Source: Isosphaeraceae bacterium EP7
GTDB taxonomy: Bacteria; Planctomycetota; Planctomycetia; Isosphaerales; Isosphaeraceae
Length of the DNA: 64,000 nucleotides
Reading direction: 5' to 3'
Assembly: GCA_038400315.1 (NCBI GenBank)
Contig: CP151667.1
Location: 5,653,174-5,717,173, forward strand
Positions within the stretch are counted from its first letter, which is position 1; each line of letters begins with the position of its first letter. The notes under the pieces were generated by a model. That model saw only the letters and a program-made list of their open reading frames with translations. It made no database searches and was not told where the DNA came from. Positions 45,505 to 54,537 of this stretch are shown one piece after another. The translations under genes were made by a program, and so were the position numbers.

Positions 45505-46668
45505 ATGCCCGACGATCGCAGGCCGGTGGCCGCCGTGGTGACCGAGTGGCGGACGAACAGCCACGCCGACGTCTTGCTGGCCCGACTCCTTGAGCCCAAG
45601 GCCTGGGGCCACGCGGTCCCGTTCAAGCTCAGGCTCGCGTCGCTCTACGTTGATCAGGTTCCCGCCAACGACCTCGCGCAAGACTATTGCCGCCGCCACG
45701 GCATCCCCATCTTCCCAACGATCGCCGGGGCCGTCGGCGTCGACACGGGCGGCGAGCCGGTGGCCGGAGTCCTGCTCGTCGGCGAGCACGGCCGATATGC
45801 CAGGAACTCGCGCGGGCAGACGATGTACCCGCGTCGCGGACTATTCGAGGGGATCGTCGACGCGTTCCGCTTGAACAAGCGCTCGGTGCCCGTCTTCTGC
45901 GACAAGCACCTCTCCTATGAATGGCTCTTCGCCCGCTGGATGGCCGACCTGGCCCGTCACGAGGGCTTCCCCCTGATGGCCGGCTCGTCGCTACCCGTCG
46001 GCTGGCGGGTTCCGGCCGCACAGACGCCGATGGGGGTTGAGCTGGAAGCGGCCTTTGCCGTGGGCTATTCCGATCTGGAGGCCTATGGCTTCCACGCGCT
46101 GGAGACCCTCCAGTGCCAGGTGGAACGTCGCAAGGGAGGAGAGACCGGCGTGGCCTCGGTTCAGTGCCTGACTGGCGAAACCGCCAAGGCTCGCTTGCGG
46201 CCCGGCACAGTGGATGGCGACATTCTCGCCGCCCTATCTAATGGTCGCGTGCAAGCGGTCCCCGGCGCCTTGCCTTATCGGGCTCTTCCCGACGACGTGG
46301 TTTTTCTCATCCGCTACTCCGACGGCCTGGAGGCCGCCGTGGCGATGGTCGGCTCCATGGGGGAATGTTTCGCCTTTGGCTGCAGGCGCAAAGGCGAGAC
46401 ACGGCCCGAGACATTCGCGATCGAGCTTGAGCAGGTCCGCCCGTTCGGTCACTTCGGCCACCTGCTGCGGGCCGTCGAGCACATGATCGTGACCGGATCG
46501 CCCCCCTACCCGATCGCCCGGACTCTGCTGACCACCGGGATGCTCGCCGCCCTGATGGAGAGCCACCACGAGGGGGGCCGTGAAATCCCCACCCCGCACC
46601 TGGCCACGCTGGGCTATTCCCCGACCGACTGGCCCTATGCCCCGGGAGGGATGGGAACGCCGGCCTGA
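45505..46668 (+). CDS. Unrecognised protein, possibly Gfo/Idh-like
   Basis: 387 residues, soluble, no signal peptide. It opens with a strand-rich segment (PVAAVVTEWRTNSHADVLLARLLEP), then VPANDLAQDYCRRHGIPIFPTIAGAV, VAGVLLVGEHG, SVPVFCDKHLS and MAGSSLPVGWRVP. The order of an alpha/beta N-terminal half followed by a (V/I)F-DKHL segment is reminiscent of the EKPL position in Gfo/Idh/MocA proteins, but no GxGxxG loop is present. I do not recognise the family with confidence. An AGGGAAG site precedes the ATG, 86 bp after the isomerase, with a hairpin between. Confidence 0.7.
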   Translation: MPDDRRPVAAVVTEWRTNSHADVLLARLLEPKAWGHAVPFKLRLASLYVDQVPANDLAQDYCRRHGIPIFPTIAGAVGVDTGGEPVAGVLLVGEHGRYARNSRGQTMYPRRGLFEGIVDAFRLNKRSVPVFCDKHLSYEWLFARWMADLARHEGFPLMAGSSLPVGWRVPAAQTPMGVELEAAFAVGYSDLEAYGFHALETLQCQVERRKGGETGVASVQCLTGETAKARLRPGTVDGDILAALSNGRVQAVPGALPYRALPDDVVFLIRYSDGLEAAVAMVGSMGECFAFGCRRKGETRPETFAIELEQVRPFGHFGHLLRAVEHMIVTGSPPYPIARTLLTTGMLAALMESHHEGGREIPTPHLATLGYSPTDWPYAPGGMGTPA

Positions 46669-46769
46669 GTCGGCCCGCCGCGGGCGGGATTGACCGATTG
46701 TGCGGGCCTTCGTATGGTACCGGCTCGATCCCGGCGCCAAGGATTCGGAGGCCGGTCGCCCCCTCAGGG

Positions 46770-47747
46770 ATGGAGCCCGTGGGTACGCACATCGTCGTGC
46801 TGAATTACAACGGCCGCGAACTGCTGGCCGAATGCCTCCCGTCGATCGCGCTGGCCGCCGCCAGGGCGCCGGTCTCCTGCCCCATCACGGTGCTGGACAA
46901 CGGCTCGACGGACGACTCGCTCGCCTACCTGGCCGAGAACTGGCCCGCCGTGCGCGTCGTCAGCGAGCCGAATGCGGGCCTGGCCTCCTTCAATACGTTG
47001 CTCGGCCGCCTGACAGAGCGCACGGTCCTGCTGCTGAACAACGACGTCAAGCTCGCCTCGGACGCAATCCAGCCGCTTCTGGACGAGCTTTACGCGAATC
47101 CGGACGCCCTGTTCGCCGCCCCGCTTTGCTGGGACTTCGCCGGCGAGGCGTGCGAGGGGATGCGGACTAAAGTCGGCATGCGGTACGGCCTGATCCGGGG
47201 CCTCTGCCGGTTCCCCGGCCATGAGTCGGGGCTCGATTCGCCCGACCTCACGGCCTCGGCCGGGCCGGTGCTAGCGGTCGATCGGCTCAAGTTCCTGGCA
47301 CTCGGCGGCTACGACCGGATCTATTTCCCGGGCCGGATCGAGGACCTCGACCTCGGCTTCCGCGGCTGGATGGCCGGCTGGACCGGGAGGTACGTCCCCG
47401 GCTCGGTCGCCTATCACCGTGGCTTCGGCTCGTTCGGTCCGGCCTTCGGGGTCGGAGGCTGCGACCGCCTGGCGATGCGCAACAGCCTGCTCTTCGCCTG
47501 GAAAAACCTGGGCCTCAAGCGACTGGCGGGGCACCTCGCCTGGCTCCCCGCGCGGCTGACCTACGCGACCGTACGCGGCCAGACGACCCCCTGGCTTGCC
47601 CTGGCCGGAGCGCTGCGTCGACTTCCTGCGGCCGTCCGTGGTCGCAGGGCGCTGGGAGTGGGCAAGGCGGGGTGGTCCGCGCGAGAAGACGCGTTCTTCG
47701 AGAGGTTTGACTGGACGAAGGACGCCCCGACAACTCGCGCCGCCTGA
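46770..47747 (+). CDS. Family 2 glycosyltransferase
   Basis: 325 residues. GT2 (GT-A fold) signatures: HIVVLNYNGRELLAECLPSI, VLDNGSTDDSL, LLLNNDVKLASDAI (metal-binding DxD-like position), GPVLAVDRLKFLALGGYDRIYFPGRIEDLDLGFR (ED catalytic base motif), and YHRGFGSFG. It resembles rhamnosyl/galactofuranosyl transferases of surface polysaccharide loci. It is the first gene of the tightly packed operon 46770-54386. The start at 46770 has only AGGG close by; GTG 46779 is possible. Confidence 0.9.
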   Translation: MEPVGTHIVVLNYNGRELLAECLPSIALAAARAPVSCPITVLDNGSTDDSLAYLAENWPAVRVVSEPNAGLASFNTLLGRLTERTVLLLNNDVKLASDAIQPLLDELYANPDALFAAPLCWDFAGEACEGMRTKVGMRYGLIRGLCRFPGHESGLDSPDLTASAGPVLAVDRLKFLALGGYDRIYFPGRIEDLDLGFRGWMAGWTGRYVPGSVAYHRGFGSFGPAFGVGGCDRLAMRNSLLFAWKNLGLKRLAGHLAWLPARLTYATVRGQTTPWLALAGALRRLPAAVRGRRALGVGKAGWSAREDAFFERFDWTKDAPTTRAA

Positions 47748-47775
47748 ACCCCGGCGGCGTCAAGGAAGGTGTCCC

Positions 47776-48798
47776 ATGGCCCGACCCGCACTGGTCATCG
47801 ACGCACGCCCACGCGGGCCCGAGGGGCCCATCGCGCTGGCCCTGGTGCAGGGCCGGCCGGTGCTGGCTCATCTCGTGGAGTTGGCAAACACCCTCGACGA
47901 AGTGGCCGTCGCCGTCCATGCCCGGCCCGACGAGCAGGCGAGCTTCGGCGCCGTCCTGGACCGCCGCTCCGATCGCTTCCTCTTCCGCACTGGCCCGCCC
48001 CCCGAGGGCGCGGCGATTCTGCGTGCCGACCGCGTCTACGACGCCGCAAGGCTTCGGAAAACGCTCCGACGCGGCGGCGACCCTGAGCAGGCCGTGGTCT
48101 GGAGGCTGGATGGTGCGCCCGCCTTGCGGGCCGTCGATGATGAGCTGAACCGACGTGCGACTTACCAGCCGCTCGGATCCTACTGGGCGATCGGCCCGGC
48201 CCGGTTCCTCGCTCAGCGGCTTTGCCCGACCCATATCCGGCCGAACGCGGTCACGCTCGCCTCGGCAAGCCTGATGATGGCCGGATCGGCCACTCTGGTG
48301 CTCGCCCCGGCCACCCTACCCATCCGGCTCGCCATCGCCGGTGCCTTCGCCCTGGCCCTGGTTCTGGACACCGCCGACGGCCATCTCGCCCGCTTGCAGG
48401 GGACGACCAGCGACTTCGGCCGCTGGCTCGACTCGACGCTCGACGAGTGGTCCGACATGGCTCTCCACGCCGCGATCGCCTGGTCGGCCTACGCCCGAGA
48501 CGGACGGCCCGAGTGGCTGGCGGTCGGGATCGCCTACGCGATGGGCAAGTATCTGTACATGGTTGGCGTCCGTGCCTGGGAGCCCGCCGAGGAGTCCGAG
48601 GCGCCGAACCAGGCCGCCGTGCCGTCGGGGCTCGCCCGGTGGCTGGTCCGGGCGATGGGCCATGCCGACCTGCGTTGGCACGCCTGGATCCTCCTGGCCG
48701 CGGTGGGCCGGCTGGATGTCGCCCTCGCGGTCTACGCGGTTTACTTCCCTCTCAGGGCCGCCGCCGGGCTGGTTGGCAAGGGGGTGCGACATGCCTGA
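47776..48798 (+). CDS. CDP-alcohol phosphotransferase with an N-terminal nucleotidyltransferase-like remnant
   Basis: 340 residues. The C-terminal ~190 residues are a six-helix membrane domain with the complete CDP-alcohol phosphotransferase motif, D198-x2-DG-x2-AR-x8-G-x3-D219-x3-D223. It would join a phospho-head group from a CDP-alcohol to an acceptor alcohol. Residues 1-150 are soluble (ALVIDARPRG, PVLAHLVELANTLDEVAVAVH, AAILRADRVYDAARLRKTLRRG, VDDELNRRATYQPLGSYWAIG) and are laid out like the cytidylyltransferase half of bifunctional IPCT-DIPP synthases. The GxGxR nucleotide loop of that half is missing. AAGGAAGG precedes the start. Confidence 0.85.
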   Translation: MARPALVIDARPRGPEGPIALALVQGRPVLAHLVELANTLDEVAVAVHARPDEQASFGAVLDRRSDRFLFRTGPPPEGAAILRADRVYDAARLRKTLRRGGDPEQAVVWRLDGAPALRAVDDELNRRATYQPLGSYWAIGPARFLAQRLCPTHIRPNAVTLASASLMMAGSATLVLAPATLPIRLAIAGAFALALVLDTADGHLARLQGTTSDFGRWLDSTLDEWSDMALHAAIAWSAYARDGRPEWLAVGIAYAMGKYLYMVGVRAWEPAEESEAPNQAAVPSGLARWLVRAMGHADLRWHAWILLAAVGRLDVALAVYAVYFPLRAAAGLVGKGVRHA

Positions 48799-49558
48799 GC
48801 CGCGACTTTCCGCCCTAATCCTGGCCAAGAACGAGGCCCTAAACCTGCCCGGATGCCTGGCCTCGGTGCAGTGGGCCGACGAGGTGGTCGTCGTCGTCGA
48901 CGATGCGAGTCGCGACCGAACCGAGGAAATCGCCCGGCGGGGTGCCGACCGAGTCGCCGTCCGCCCGTTCGACGACTTCGCCGCCCAGCGTAACGCCGCG
49001 CTCGACCTGGCCACCGGCGACTGGGTCCTCGCGGTCGACGCCGACGAGCGGGTCACCCCCGACCTCGCCGCCGAGATCCGCCGTGTCATCGACCCGAAGT
49101 CCGCCCCCGCATGCGGCTACCGCGTGCCCATCAAGAGCGTGATCCTGGGCCGTCGCTTCTCGCACTCGGGCACCCAGCACGACCGCCCCCTGCGCCTCTT
49201 CCGTCGCGACGCGGGCCGATGGACCGGCGCCGTGCACGAGACGGTCGACCTGGCCGGCGAGGCCGGACAGCTCGGGAACCACCTGACGCACAGCACGATC
49301 CCAGACATGCAGACATTCCTGCACAAGATCAATCTCTATACGACGCTCGAGGCGGAGAAGTTCCGCCGCGAGGGTCGAGAGACCGGCGCGGTCGACCTCG
49401 CGGCCCGCCCGGTCTGGACGTTCCTCAAGCTCTACCTCGGCAAGCAGGGGTTCCGCGACGGCCTGGAAGGCTTCACCTTCTGCGCCCTTTCCGGCCTGTC
49501 GGTCGCCGTCCGCCACTGGAAGCATCGCGAGCTGACGCGAGCCGGGAGGGCGGCATGA
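48791..49558 (+). CDS. Family 2 glycosyltransferase, WaaE/KdtX-like
   Basis: 255 residues. LSALILAKNEALNLPGCLASVQWADEVVVVVDDAS, AAQRNAALDLATGDWVLAVDADERVTPDL and QHDRPLRLFRRDAGRWTGAVHETV match the lipopolysaccharide-core GT2 group that adds glucose to a heptose/Kdo region. The acceptor here is unknown. It overlaps the preceding stop by 8 bp and the next gene by 4 bp (ATGA). Confidence 0.9.
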   Translation: MPEPRLSALILAKNEALNLPGCLASVQWADEVVVVVDDASRDRTEEIARRGADRVAVRPFDDFAAQRNAALDLATGDWVLAVDADERVTPDLAAEIRRVIDPKSAPACGYRVPIKSVILGRRFSHSGTQHDRPLRLFRRDAGRWTGAVHETVDLAGEAGQLGNHLTHSTIPDMQTFLHKINLYTTLEAEKFRREGRETGAVDLAARPVWTFLKLYLGKQGFRDGLEGFTFCALSGLSVAVRHWKHRELTRAGRAA

Positions 49559-50256
49559 CGGCCCTGCACGAGGCGGGCGTGGCCCTCAGCTTCAACCGTC
49601 ACGCGGCCCGCTTCAAGCGCCAGGTCGACGCGGATGACGTCCGCCTCCGCGCGGTGATCGATGCGCTCGGGCCGCTCGTAGGGCGGACGATCCTCGATCT
49701 CGGCTGCGGCAAAGGGCGGTTCGCCGCCAGGCTGACCGAGGCCGGGGCGTTCATCGTCGGGCTCGATGTCTCGCCCGAGATGCTCGCCGAAGGGTCCGGC
49801 GCACGGACGCTCGGCTCGGCCCGACGCCTGCCATTCGCCGATGCGTCGTTCGATGGAGTCTTCGCCATCGAGGTCCTTCAGCACGTCCACCCATCGCATC
49901 TCGACGAGGTCCTGTCCGAAGCCCGGCGGGTCCTCGCACCAGGCGGACGGTTGGCCATCGTCGACAAGAACGCCGCGGCTCTCGACGCGAATCGACCCTG
50001 GTTGCCGGCCCTGGCGGTGAAGTGGATCGATGTGCGTCGAGGTCGCTGGATGTACCCGGCCCGCGGCCCGCTTAGGGAACGCTGGTTCCTCGCCAGCCGC
50101 ATGATGGCCCTCCTCTCTCGCCGCCAGTTCAAAGGGGTCGAGGCCACGCCGATCCTCTCGCCTCGCGAGGCCGGTCGGGCCATCTTCCGCATACTCCCGC
50201 ATGCCCGCTCGTTGATCCTCTGGACGGCGCACGCGCCGGGGGGGCTGAATGACTGA
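49555..50256 (+). CDS. Class I SAM-dependent methyltransferase
   Basis: 233 residues. Rossmann-type methyltransferase motifs: ILDLGCGKGRFAARLTEAG (motif I), VGLDVSPEMLAEG, ARRLPFADASFDGVFAIEVLQHV (motif II/III) and EARRVLAPGGRLAIVDKN. It is a UbiE/Coq5-like fold and probably methylates a glycan or lipid intermediate of this pathway. It overlaps its neighbours by 4 bp upstream and 8 bp downstream. Confidence 0.9.
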   Translation: MTALHEAGVALSFNRHAARFKRQVDADDVRLRAVIDALGPLVGRTILDLGCGKGRFAARLTEAGAFIVGLDVSPEMLAEGSGARTLGSARRLPFADASFDGVFAIEVLQHVHPSHLDEVLSEARRVLAPGGRLAIVDKNAAALDANRPWLPALAVKWIDVRRGRWMYPARGPLRERWFLASRMMALLSRRQFKGVEATPILSPREAGRAIFRILPHARSLILWTAHAPGGLND

Positions 50257-51763
50257 GACGCCCGATTTGAACCTCCCGCTGCTCCCGCTGCTGCTCTACA
50301 AGACCCCGCCCGGCCTGGAGCTGATCCTGGCCCAGGAAGGGGTTGCGCAGAAGTCCATCGCCGACCTGACCCCCGCGACCCTGCTCGCAGGCCGGTTCGT
50401 GCTGTATGACGGCCGCGTCACCTCGCGAGATCGCCTGAAGGCGATGCTCACGCCCGAGCACTTCGCCATCGACGTCGACCCGTTGCGAGGGGGCGAGTCG
50501 GTCGACCCGTTCGCCGCCCTGATCGACAACGAGAGCCGGATGGCGTCGTGGAACATCGGCGGTGCCTTGCCTCGCGAGCGGATCGCGCGGAGGCCGAAGG
50601 GGCGTATTCGCCGGACTCTCATCGACCGCCTCAGGCGCACCGTCGGCGAAGCCGGCGGCCTCTGGGCACGCCTCGGCTCGTTCCCCTATCCTTATCGATC
50701 GGCCTTCAATTTCAGGGCCGACCTCGACGAGTCGGTCCCCGACGATTACTGGTCGTACGCCAACGCTCGCAGACCGATCGAGGACTGCTCGACCCACTTC
50801 GTCTCGACCCGCGCTTACGGCAATTGCCCCGCTGTGCTCGACGACCTGCGTGACTTCGACGCGCAGTCGCACGGCCACTATCACGTCATCTCGCGTGATG
50901 CCGACTCGAACCGCCGGAACCTCCGGCGCGCCCACAGGCTGCTGGTCGACGCCGGGATCACCCCGACGGGGTTTGCGTCGCCGCACGGACGCTGGAACCC
51001 GGGCCTGGACGACCTGCTCGAAGAGCTTGGTTATGAGTATTCCTCCGAATTCCAGATCGGCTACGACGACCTCCCCTTCTTCGCCTGGAAGGGGGACCGC
51101 TTTTCGAAGGTGCTCCAACTTCCGATCCACCCGGTCTGCGAAGGGATCCTCCTGGAAGCAGGCGTGACGGGCGGGGCCGACATCGCCGATCACCTGGCGC
51201 GGGTGGTCCGGGCCAAGATCGAAGCGGGCGAGCCGGCCTTCGTTTACGGCCATCCCGAGCACCGTCTCTGTCGCTACCCGATGGTCTTGCGGGCGCTTGC
51301 CGAGACAATCGAAGGGGAAGCCTTCGTCTGGCGGTCCACGATGACGGCCTTCGCCGACTGGTGGCGCTGGCGGTCCGAGCGTGCCTGGTCGGTGGTGGGC
51401 CGAGGCCCGGGTCGATATGAGGTCATGCTCGAAGGTTGGTCGCTGCGCTATCCCCTGGGCATCGAGGTCTATCGCGGCGACCACATCGCCCGACTGCCGA
51501 TCGACGCGCCGCGGGTGAACCTGAACCTGGGTGAGCTGGCCTACGAACGTTCGACGTCGAGGGCCGACATCCCCCATCCCACCCCCACGCCCCGAGAAAT
51601 CGGCTGGCGAAACTTCGTCCGCGAGGCGCTCGACTGGGAGACGGTCACTCCGCTGAGCGAGCTGCCCGCATCGTCGTTGACCGGCCTGGTCAAACGCGAG
51701 CTGAGGCGATGGCGAGACAGCGACGACTCCGATGCCCTGGCCCTGGAAAGGACTTCGTCGTGA
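50249..51763 (+). CDS. Polysaccharide deacetylase (NodB/CE4-like) protein
   Basis: 504 residues. The NodB-like core lies in the middle: FNFRADLDESVPDDYW (motif 1 with the Asp pair), SHGHYHVI (metal-binding HxxxH-like, here HGHYH), GFASPHGRWNPGLDDLLEELGYEYSSEF (motif 3), then FVYGHPEHRL. The N-terminal ~150 and C-terminal ~130 residues are not recognised; the latter contains a beta-rich segment (YEVMLEGWSLRYPLGIEVYRG). It probably removes acetyl groups from an amino sugar. No signal peptide, so it would act before export. Confidence 0.78.
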   Translation: MTETPDLNLPLLPLLLYKTPPGLELILAQEGVAQKSIADLTPATLLAGRFVLYDGRVTSRDRLKAMLTPEHFAIDVDPLRGGESVDPFAALIDNESRMASWNIGGALPRERIARRPKGRIRRTLIDRLRRTVGEAGGLWARLGSFPYPYRSAFNFRADLDESVPDDYWSYANARRPIEDCSTHFVSTRAYGNCPAVLDDLRDFDAQSHGHYHVISRDADSNRRNLRRAHRLLVDAGITPTGFASPHGRWNPGLDDLLEELGYEYSSEFQIGYDDLPFFAWKGDRFSKVLQLPIHPVCEGILLEAGVTGGADIADHLARVVRAKIEAGEPAFVYGHPEHRLCRYPMVLRALAETIEGEAFVWRSTMTAFADWWRWRSERAWSVVGRGPGRYEVMLEGWSLRYPLGIEVYRGDHIARLPIDAPRVNLNLGELAYERSTSRADIPHPTPTPREIGWRNFVREALDWETVTPLSELPASSLTGLVKRELRRWRDSDDSDALALERTSS

Positions 51764-52884
51764 GCACCCTCGCCCGCGTGGAGCGGGCCCCGAAGATCCT
51801 CGGGAACGACTGGCCCGCTCATCGGGTCGAGGGCCCGATGGTGCCGGGCTCGGTGCTGGTCCACGCTCCGTCGTCGGCCTTCCAGGCCCCGGGCGGCGGC
51901 GAGAATCAGCTCGTCCAGACGGCCCGGCAATTGGAACGGCGCGGGCTCGTGGTCAGGCCGTTCAACCCCTGGCTCGACCGGGTCGAAGACTCAAGGCTGC
52001 TTCATCTCTTCGGCATGTCGCGCGAGGGCCTGGAACTCGCCCGGGTGGCCAGGGCGCGTCGAGTCCCGGTGGTCCTCTCGCCGATCTGCTGGTTCGAGCC
52101 GGCCGCCCTCCGGGCGCTGGCATCGAGCCCCTTGCGGGGTTGGCTGGATGTGTCGAAGCTGGCCGCGCGCCGGTTTCTCCCCGGCCTGCCCGACTGGCGC
52201 CGCGAACTTCTCGCGATCTCCGATGCGATCCTGCCCAACTCGAAGGCCGAAGCCGATCAGGTTACCCGCCTCTTCGGCGTCGATCGGTCTAGGATCCAAA
52301 TCGTGCCCAACGGGGTCGACGCGCGATTCGCGCAATCTAGTCCGCGGGCCTTCCATGAATGGGCGGGGGTCGACGACTTCGTCCTCTACGTCGGCCGGAT
52401 CGAGCCGAGGAAAAACGTCCTCGGCCTAGCCCGCTGCCTCAGGGCGATGGGCCGTCGTCTGGTCGTCATCGGCGAGGCACCGCACTGGGCCCGTGACTAC
52501 GAGCAGACCTGCCGACGAGAAGCCGGCGAGCTTGCGACCTGGCTTCCGCGCATCGGCCACGACGACCCGCGGCTGGCCTCGGCCTATGCCGCGGCGCGCG
52601 TCGTCGCGCTGGTGAGCTGGTTCGAGACGCCCGGGCTCGCGGCCCTGGAAGGCGCGATGGCGGGGCGACCCGTGGTGGTGACTCCTTATGGAAGTGCCCC
52701 CGAATATTTCGGCGGGCTCGTCCGCTATGCGCGCCCCGACAGGCCTTCGGAAATCGCCGGTGCGATCGACGAGGCATGGGATGCGGGTCCTCAACCAGGC
52801 CTCGCTCGCCAGATCGGCGGTCGTTTCAGCTGGTCGGTCGTGGCACGACTCACGGCGGAGGCCTATGATCAGGTCGGCGCTTGA
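51760..52884 (+). CDS. Family 4 glycosyltransferase
   Basis: 374 residues from a GTG at 51760, overlapping the previous stop as GTGA with AAAGGA upstream. GT-B fold signatures: APGGGENQLVQTARQLERRG near the N-terminus, LPNSKAEADQVTRLFGVD and IVPNGVDARF, FVLYVGRIEPRKNVLGL (nucleotide-sugar site), and VSWFETPGLAALEGAMAGRPVVVTPYGSAPEYFG (E-x7-E). A retaining transferase using a nucleotide sugar; the linkage is unknown. Confidence 0.93.
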   Translation: MSTLARVERAPKILGNDWPAHRVEGPMVPGSVLVHAPSSAFQAPGGGENQLVQTARQLERRGLVVRPFNPWLDRVEDSRLLHLFGMSREGLELARVARARRVPVVLSPICWFEPAALRALASSPLRGWLDVSKLAARRFLPGLPDWRRELLAISDAILPNSKAEADQVTRLFGVDRSRIQIVPNGVDARFAQSSPRAFHEWAGVDDFVLYVGRIEPRKNVLGLARCLRAMGRRLVVIGEAPHWARDYEQTCRREAGELATWLPRIGHDDPRLASAYAAARVVALVSWFETPGLAALEGAMAGRPVVVTPYGSAPEYFGGLVRYARPDRPSEIAGAIDEAWDAGPQPGLARQIGGRFSWSVVARLTAEAYDQVGA

Positions 52885-54232
52885 ACCCAGGCCTGTGGTG
52901 CTCGGTCGCTACCGCTACAGCAAGTGGCGGTGGCGCATCCTGGTACGTGCCTTCGACGCCGCGGGCTCAATGGCCCTGCGCGGCTGGAGGACCGTCCGCC
53001 CCGCGCCGATAGCCCCCGAGCCCCGCCGGATCCTGGTGGTCCAGCTAGACCACATGGGGGACGCGGTGCTCAGCAGCCCAATGTTCCCCAGGCTCAAGGC
53101 GGCCTTCCCTGGCGCAACCATCGACGTGCTCGCCTCGCCCAGCAATCGCGAGGTCTTCGAGGCCGATCCGCACGTCGACCGAGTGCTCCTGGCCGAGCGC
53201 AACTGGTTCGAGCGGAGACGCGGACATTGGTCGCTGGGCCAGGCCGTCTGGACCCTCGGGCGTTCGCTCAGGGGCGAGAAATACGACCTCGGCATCGATG
53301 TTCGCGGGGATATCCTGACCGTCCTGGTCCTCACCCTGGCGGGCATCCCGCGCCGCGCGGGCTGGGCGATGGGCGGAGGCGGATTCCTGCTCACCGACGT
53401 GGCCGATTGGGTGCCCGGTCGGCACGAAGTTCGATCGAGGTTGGCCCTGCTCGATGCGATCGGGATCGCCGTCGACGACCCGGCGCGGGTCCACGTCTAT
53501 CCCAGCGACACCGACCGAGCGCGGGTCGCGCGGATGCTCAATGAGACGTGGAGCGGCGGGTCGAGGCGGTCGGCCTTGAGTCGAGGCCTGGCCCAGGTCG
53601 GCCGCACGGCCAGGGTGCTCGCCGGGGTCGGCCGGCGCGATGATGGGGCGTCGTACAGGGACGACGAAGTCGACCTGGACGCCGATTCTCTACACGCAGG
53701 GCGGTTCGGCGAACCCTCGCCGCTGCTCGCGGTGCACGTCGGAGCGGGGACGGCCGCCAAGCGCTGGCCGCGTCGGTACTGGGCGGCCCTGGTCGCCCGG
53801 TTCCTCGACGAAGGGTGGCGCGTGGTGGTCATCGGCGGACCCGACGATACCGAGACGGCCGAAGCGATGGAACCGCACGATCTGCTGGCCGACTGGGTCG
53901 GCAGGATGTCGCTGACGGAGACCTCCGCGCTGTTGGAACGTGCTGATCTGTTCATCGGCACCGACAGCGGCCCGGCCCACCTGGCCGCCTGCGCTGGAGT
54001 CCCCTCGGTGGTCCTCTTCAGCGGGACGAACCGGCACGCGCAGTGGCGTCCCTGGTCGCGGCGGACCCTGGTCTTGCGGAAGCGAACGGGCTGCGGCCCG
54101 TGCCATCAGAAAGTCTGCCCGGTGCCGGGTCATCCCTGCATGTCCAGGCTCACCCCCGACCGGGTTCATCGCGCGGCCTGCCGCTGGTGGTCGAGGCTCC
54201 ACCGATCGGAGTCGCCGCATGCACCGGTCTGA
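52865..54232 (+). CDS. Family 9 glycosyltransferase (heptosyltransferase-like)
   Basis: 455 residues. RILVVQLDHMGDAVLSSPMFPRLKAAFPGATIDVLAS, YDLGIDVRGDI, AVHVGAGTAAKRWPRRYWAALV, and LFIGTDSGPAHLAACAGVPSVVLFSGTN are diagnostic GT9 motifs (ADP-heptose:LPS heptosyltransferase group). A low-complexity insertion (about 225-280) and a cysteine-containing tail (GCGPCHQKVCPVPGHPCM) occur as in several GT9 proteins. It overlaps the previous gene by 20 bp, with GGAGG just before the ATG. Confidence 0.92.
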   Translation: MIRSALEPRPVVLGRYRYSKWRWRILVRAFDAAGSMALRGWRTVRPAPIAPEPRRILVVQLDHMGDAVLSSPMFPRLKAAFPGATIDVLASPSNREVFEADPHVDRVLLAERNWFERRRGHWSLGQAVWTLGRSLRGEKYDLGIDVRGDILTVLVLTLAGIPRRAGWAMGGGGFLLTDVADWVPGRHEVRSRLALLDAIGIAVDDPARVHVYPSDTDRARVARMLNETWSGGSRRSALSRGLAQVGRTARVLAGVGRRDDGASYRDDEVDLDADSLHAGRFGEPSPLLAVHVGAGTAAKRWPRRYWAALVARFLDEGWRVVVIGGPDDTETAEAMEPHDLLADWVGRMSLTETSALLERADLFIGTDSGPAHLAACAGVPSVVLFSGTNRHAQWRPWSRRTLVLRKRTGCGPCHQKVCPVPGHPCMSRLTPDRVHRAACRWWSRLHRSESPHAPV

Positions 54233-54386
54233 CGGCGATTCGCCGCAAGCCTGGAAGACCTGGGTAATCCTCGCCTGGGTCGTGCTCATCGCGGGCCTCT
54301 ATGCCGGCACGCTGGCGCGATCGAGGCCCGGCCTCGCCGCCGGCGTTCATCGGGCGTTCGCCCAGTTGCCGATCCTCCGTCGCTGA
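54219..54386 (+). CDS. Small single-pass membrane protein ending the glycan operon
   Basis: 55 residues. A single hydrophobic segment (WVILAWVVLIAGLYAGTLA) lies between a short polar N-terminus and a basic tail. CGGAG sits 7 bp before the ATG, and the gene overlaps the GT9 stop by 14 bp. No family was recognised. Position at the end of the operon suggests a membrane tether or accessory subunit, but that is inference. Confidence 0.6.
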   Translation: MHRSDGDSPQAWKTWVILAWVVLIAGLYAGTLARSRPGLAAGVHRAFAQLPILRR

Positions 54387-54537
54387 TCCGACGCGAGGCA
54401 ATTTCTCGGACCGTGGCGCGTGACTTCGGCACCCGGATCGAGTCCATTAGGCGAACTCGAAGCGCCCCGGCCGATGCACCTTCAACGGCCGGGCGTCGTT
54501 CCTCGAACCGCTAACAACGGACTTGAAAGGACGCCCC

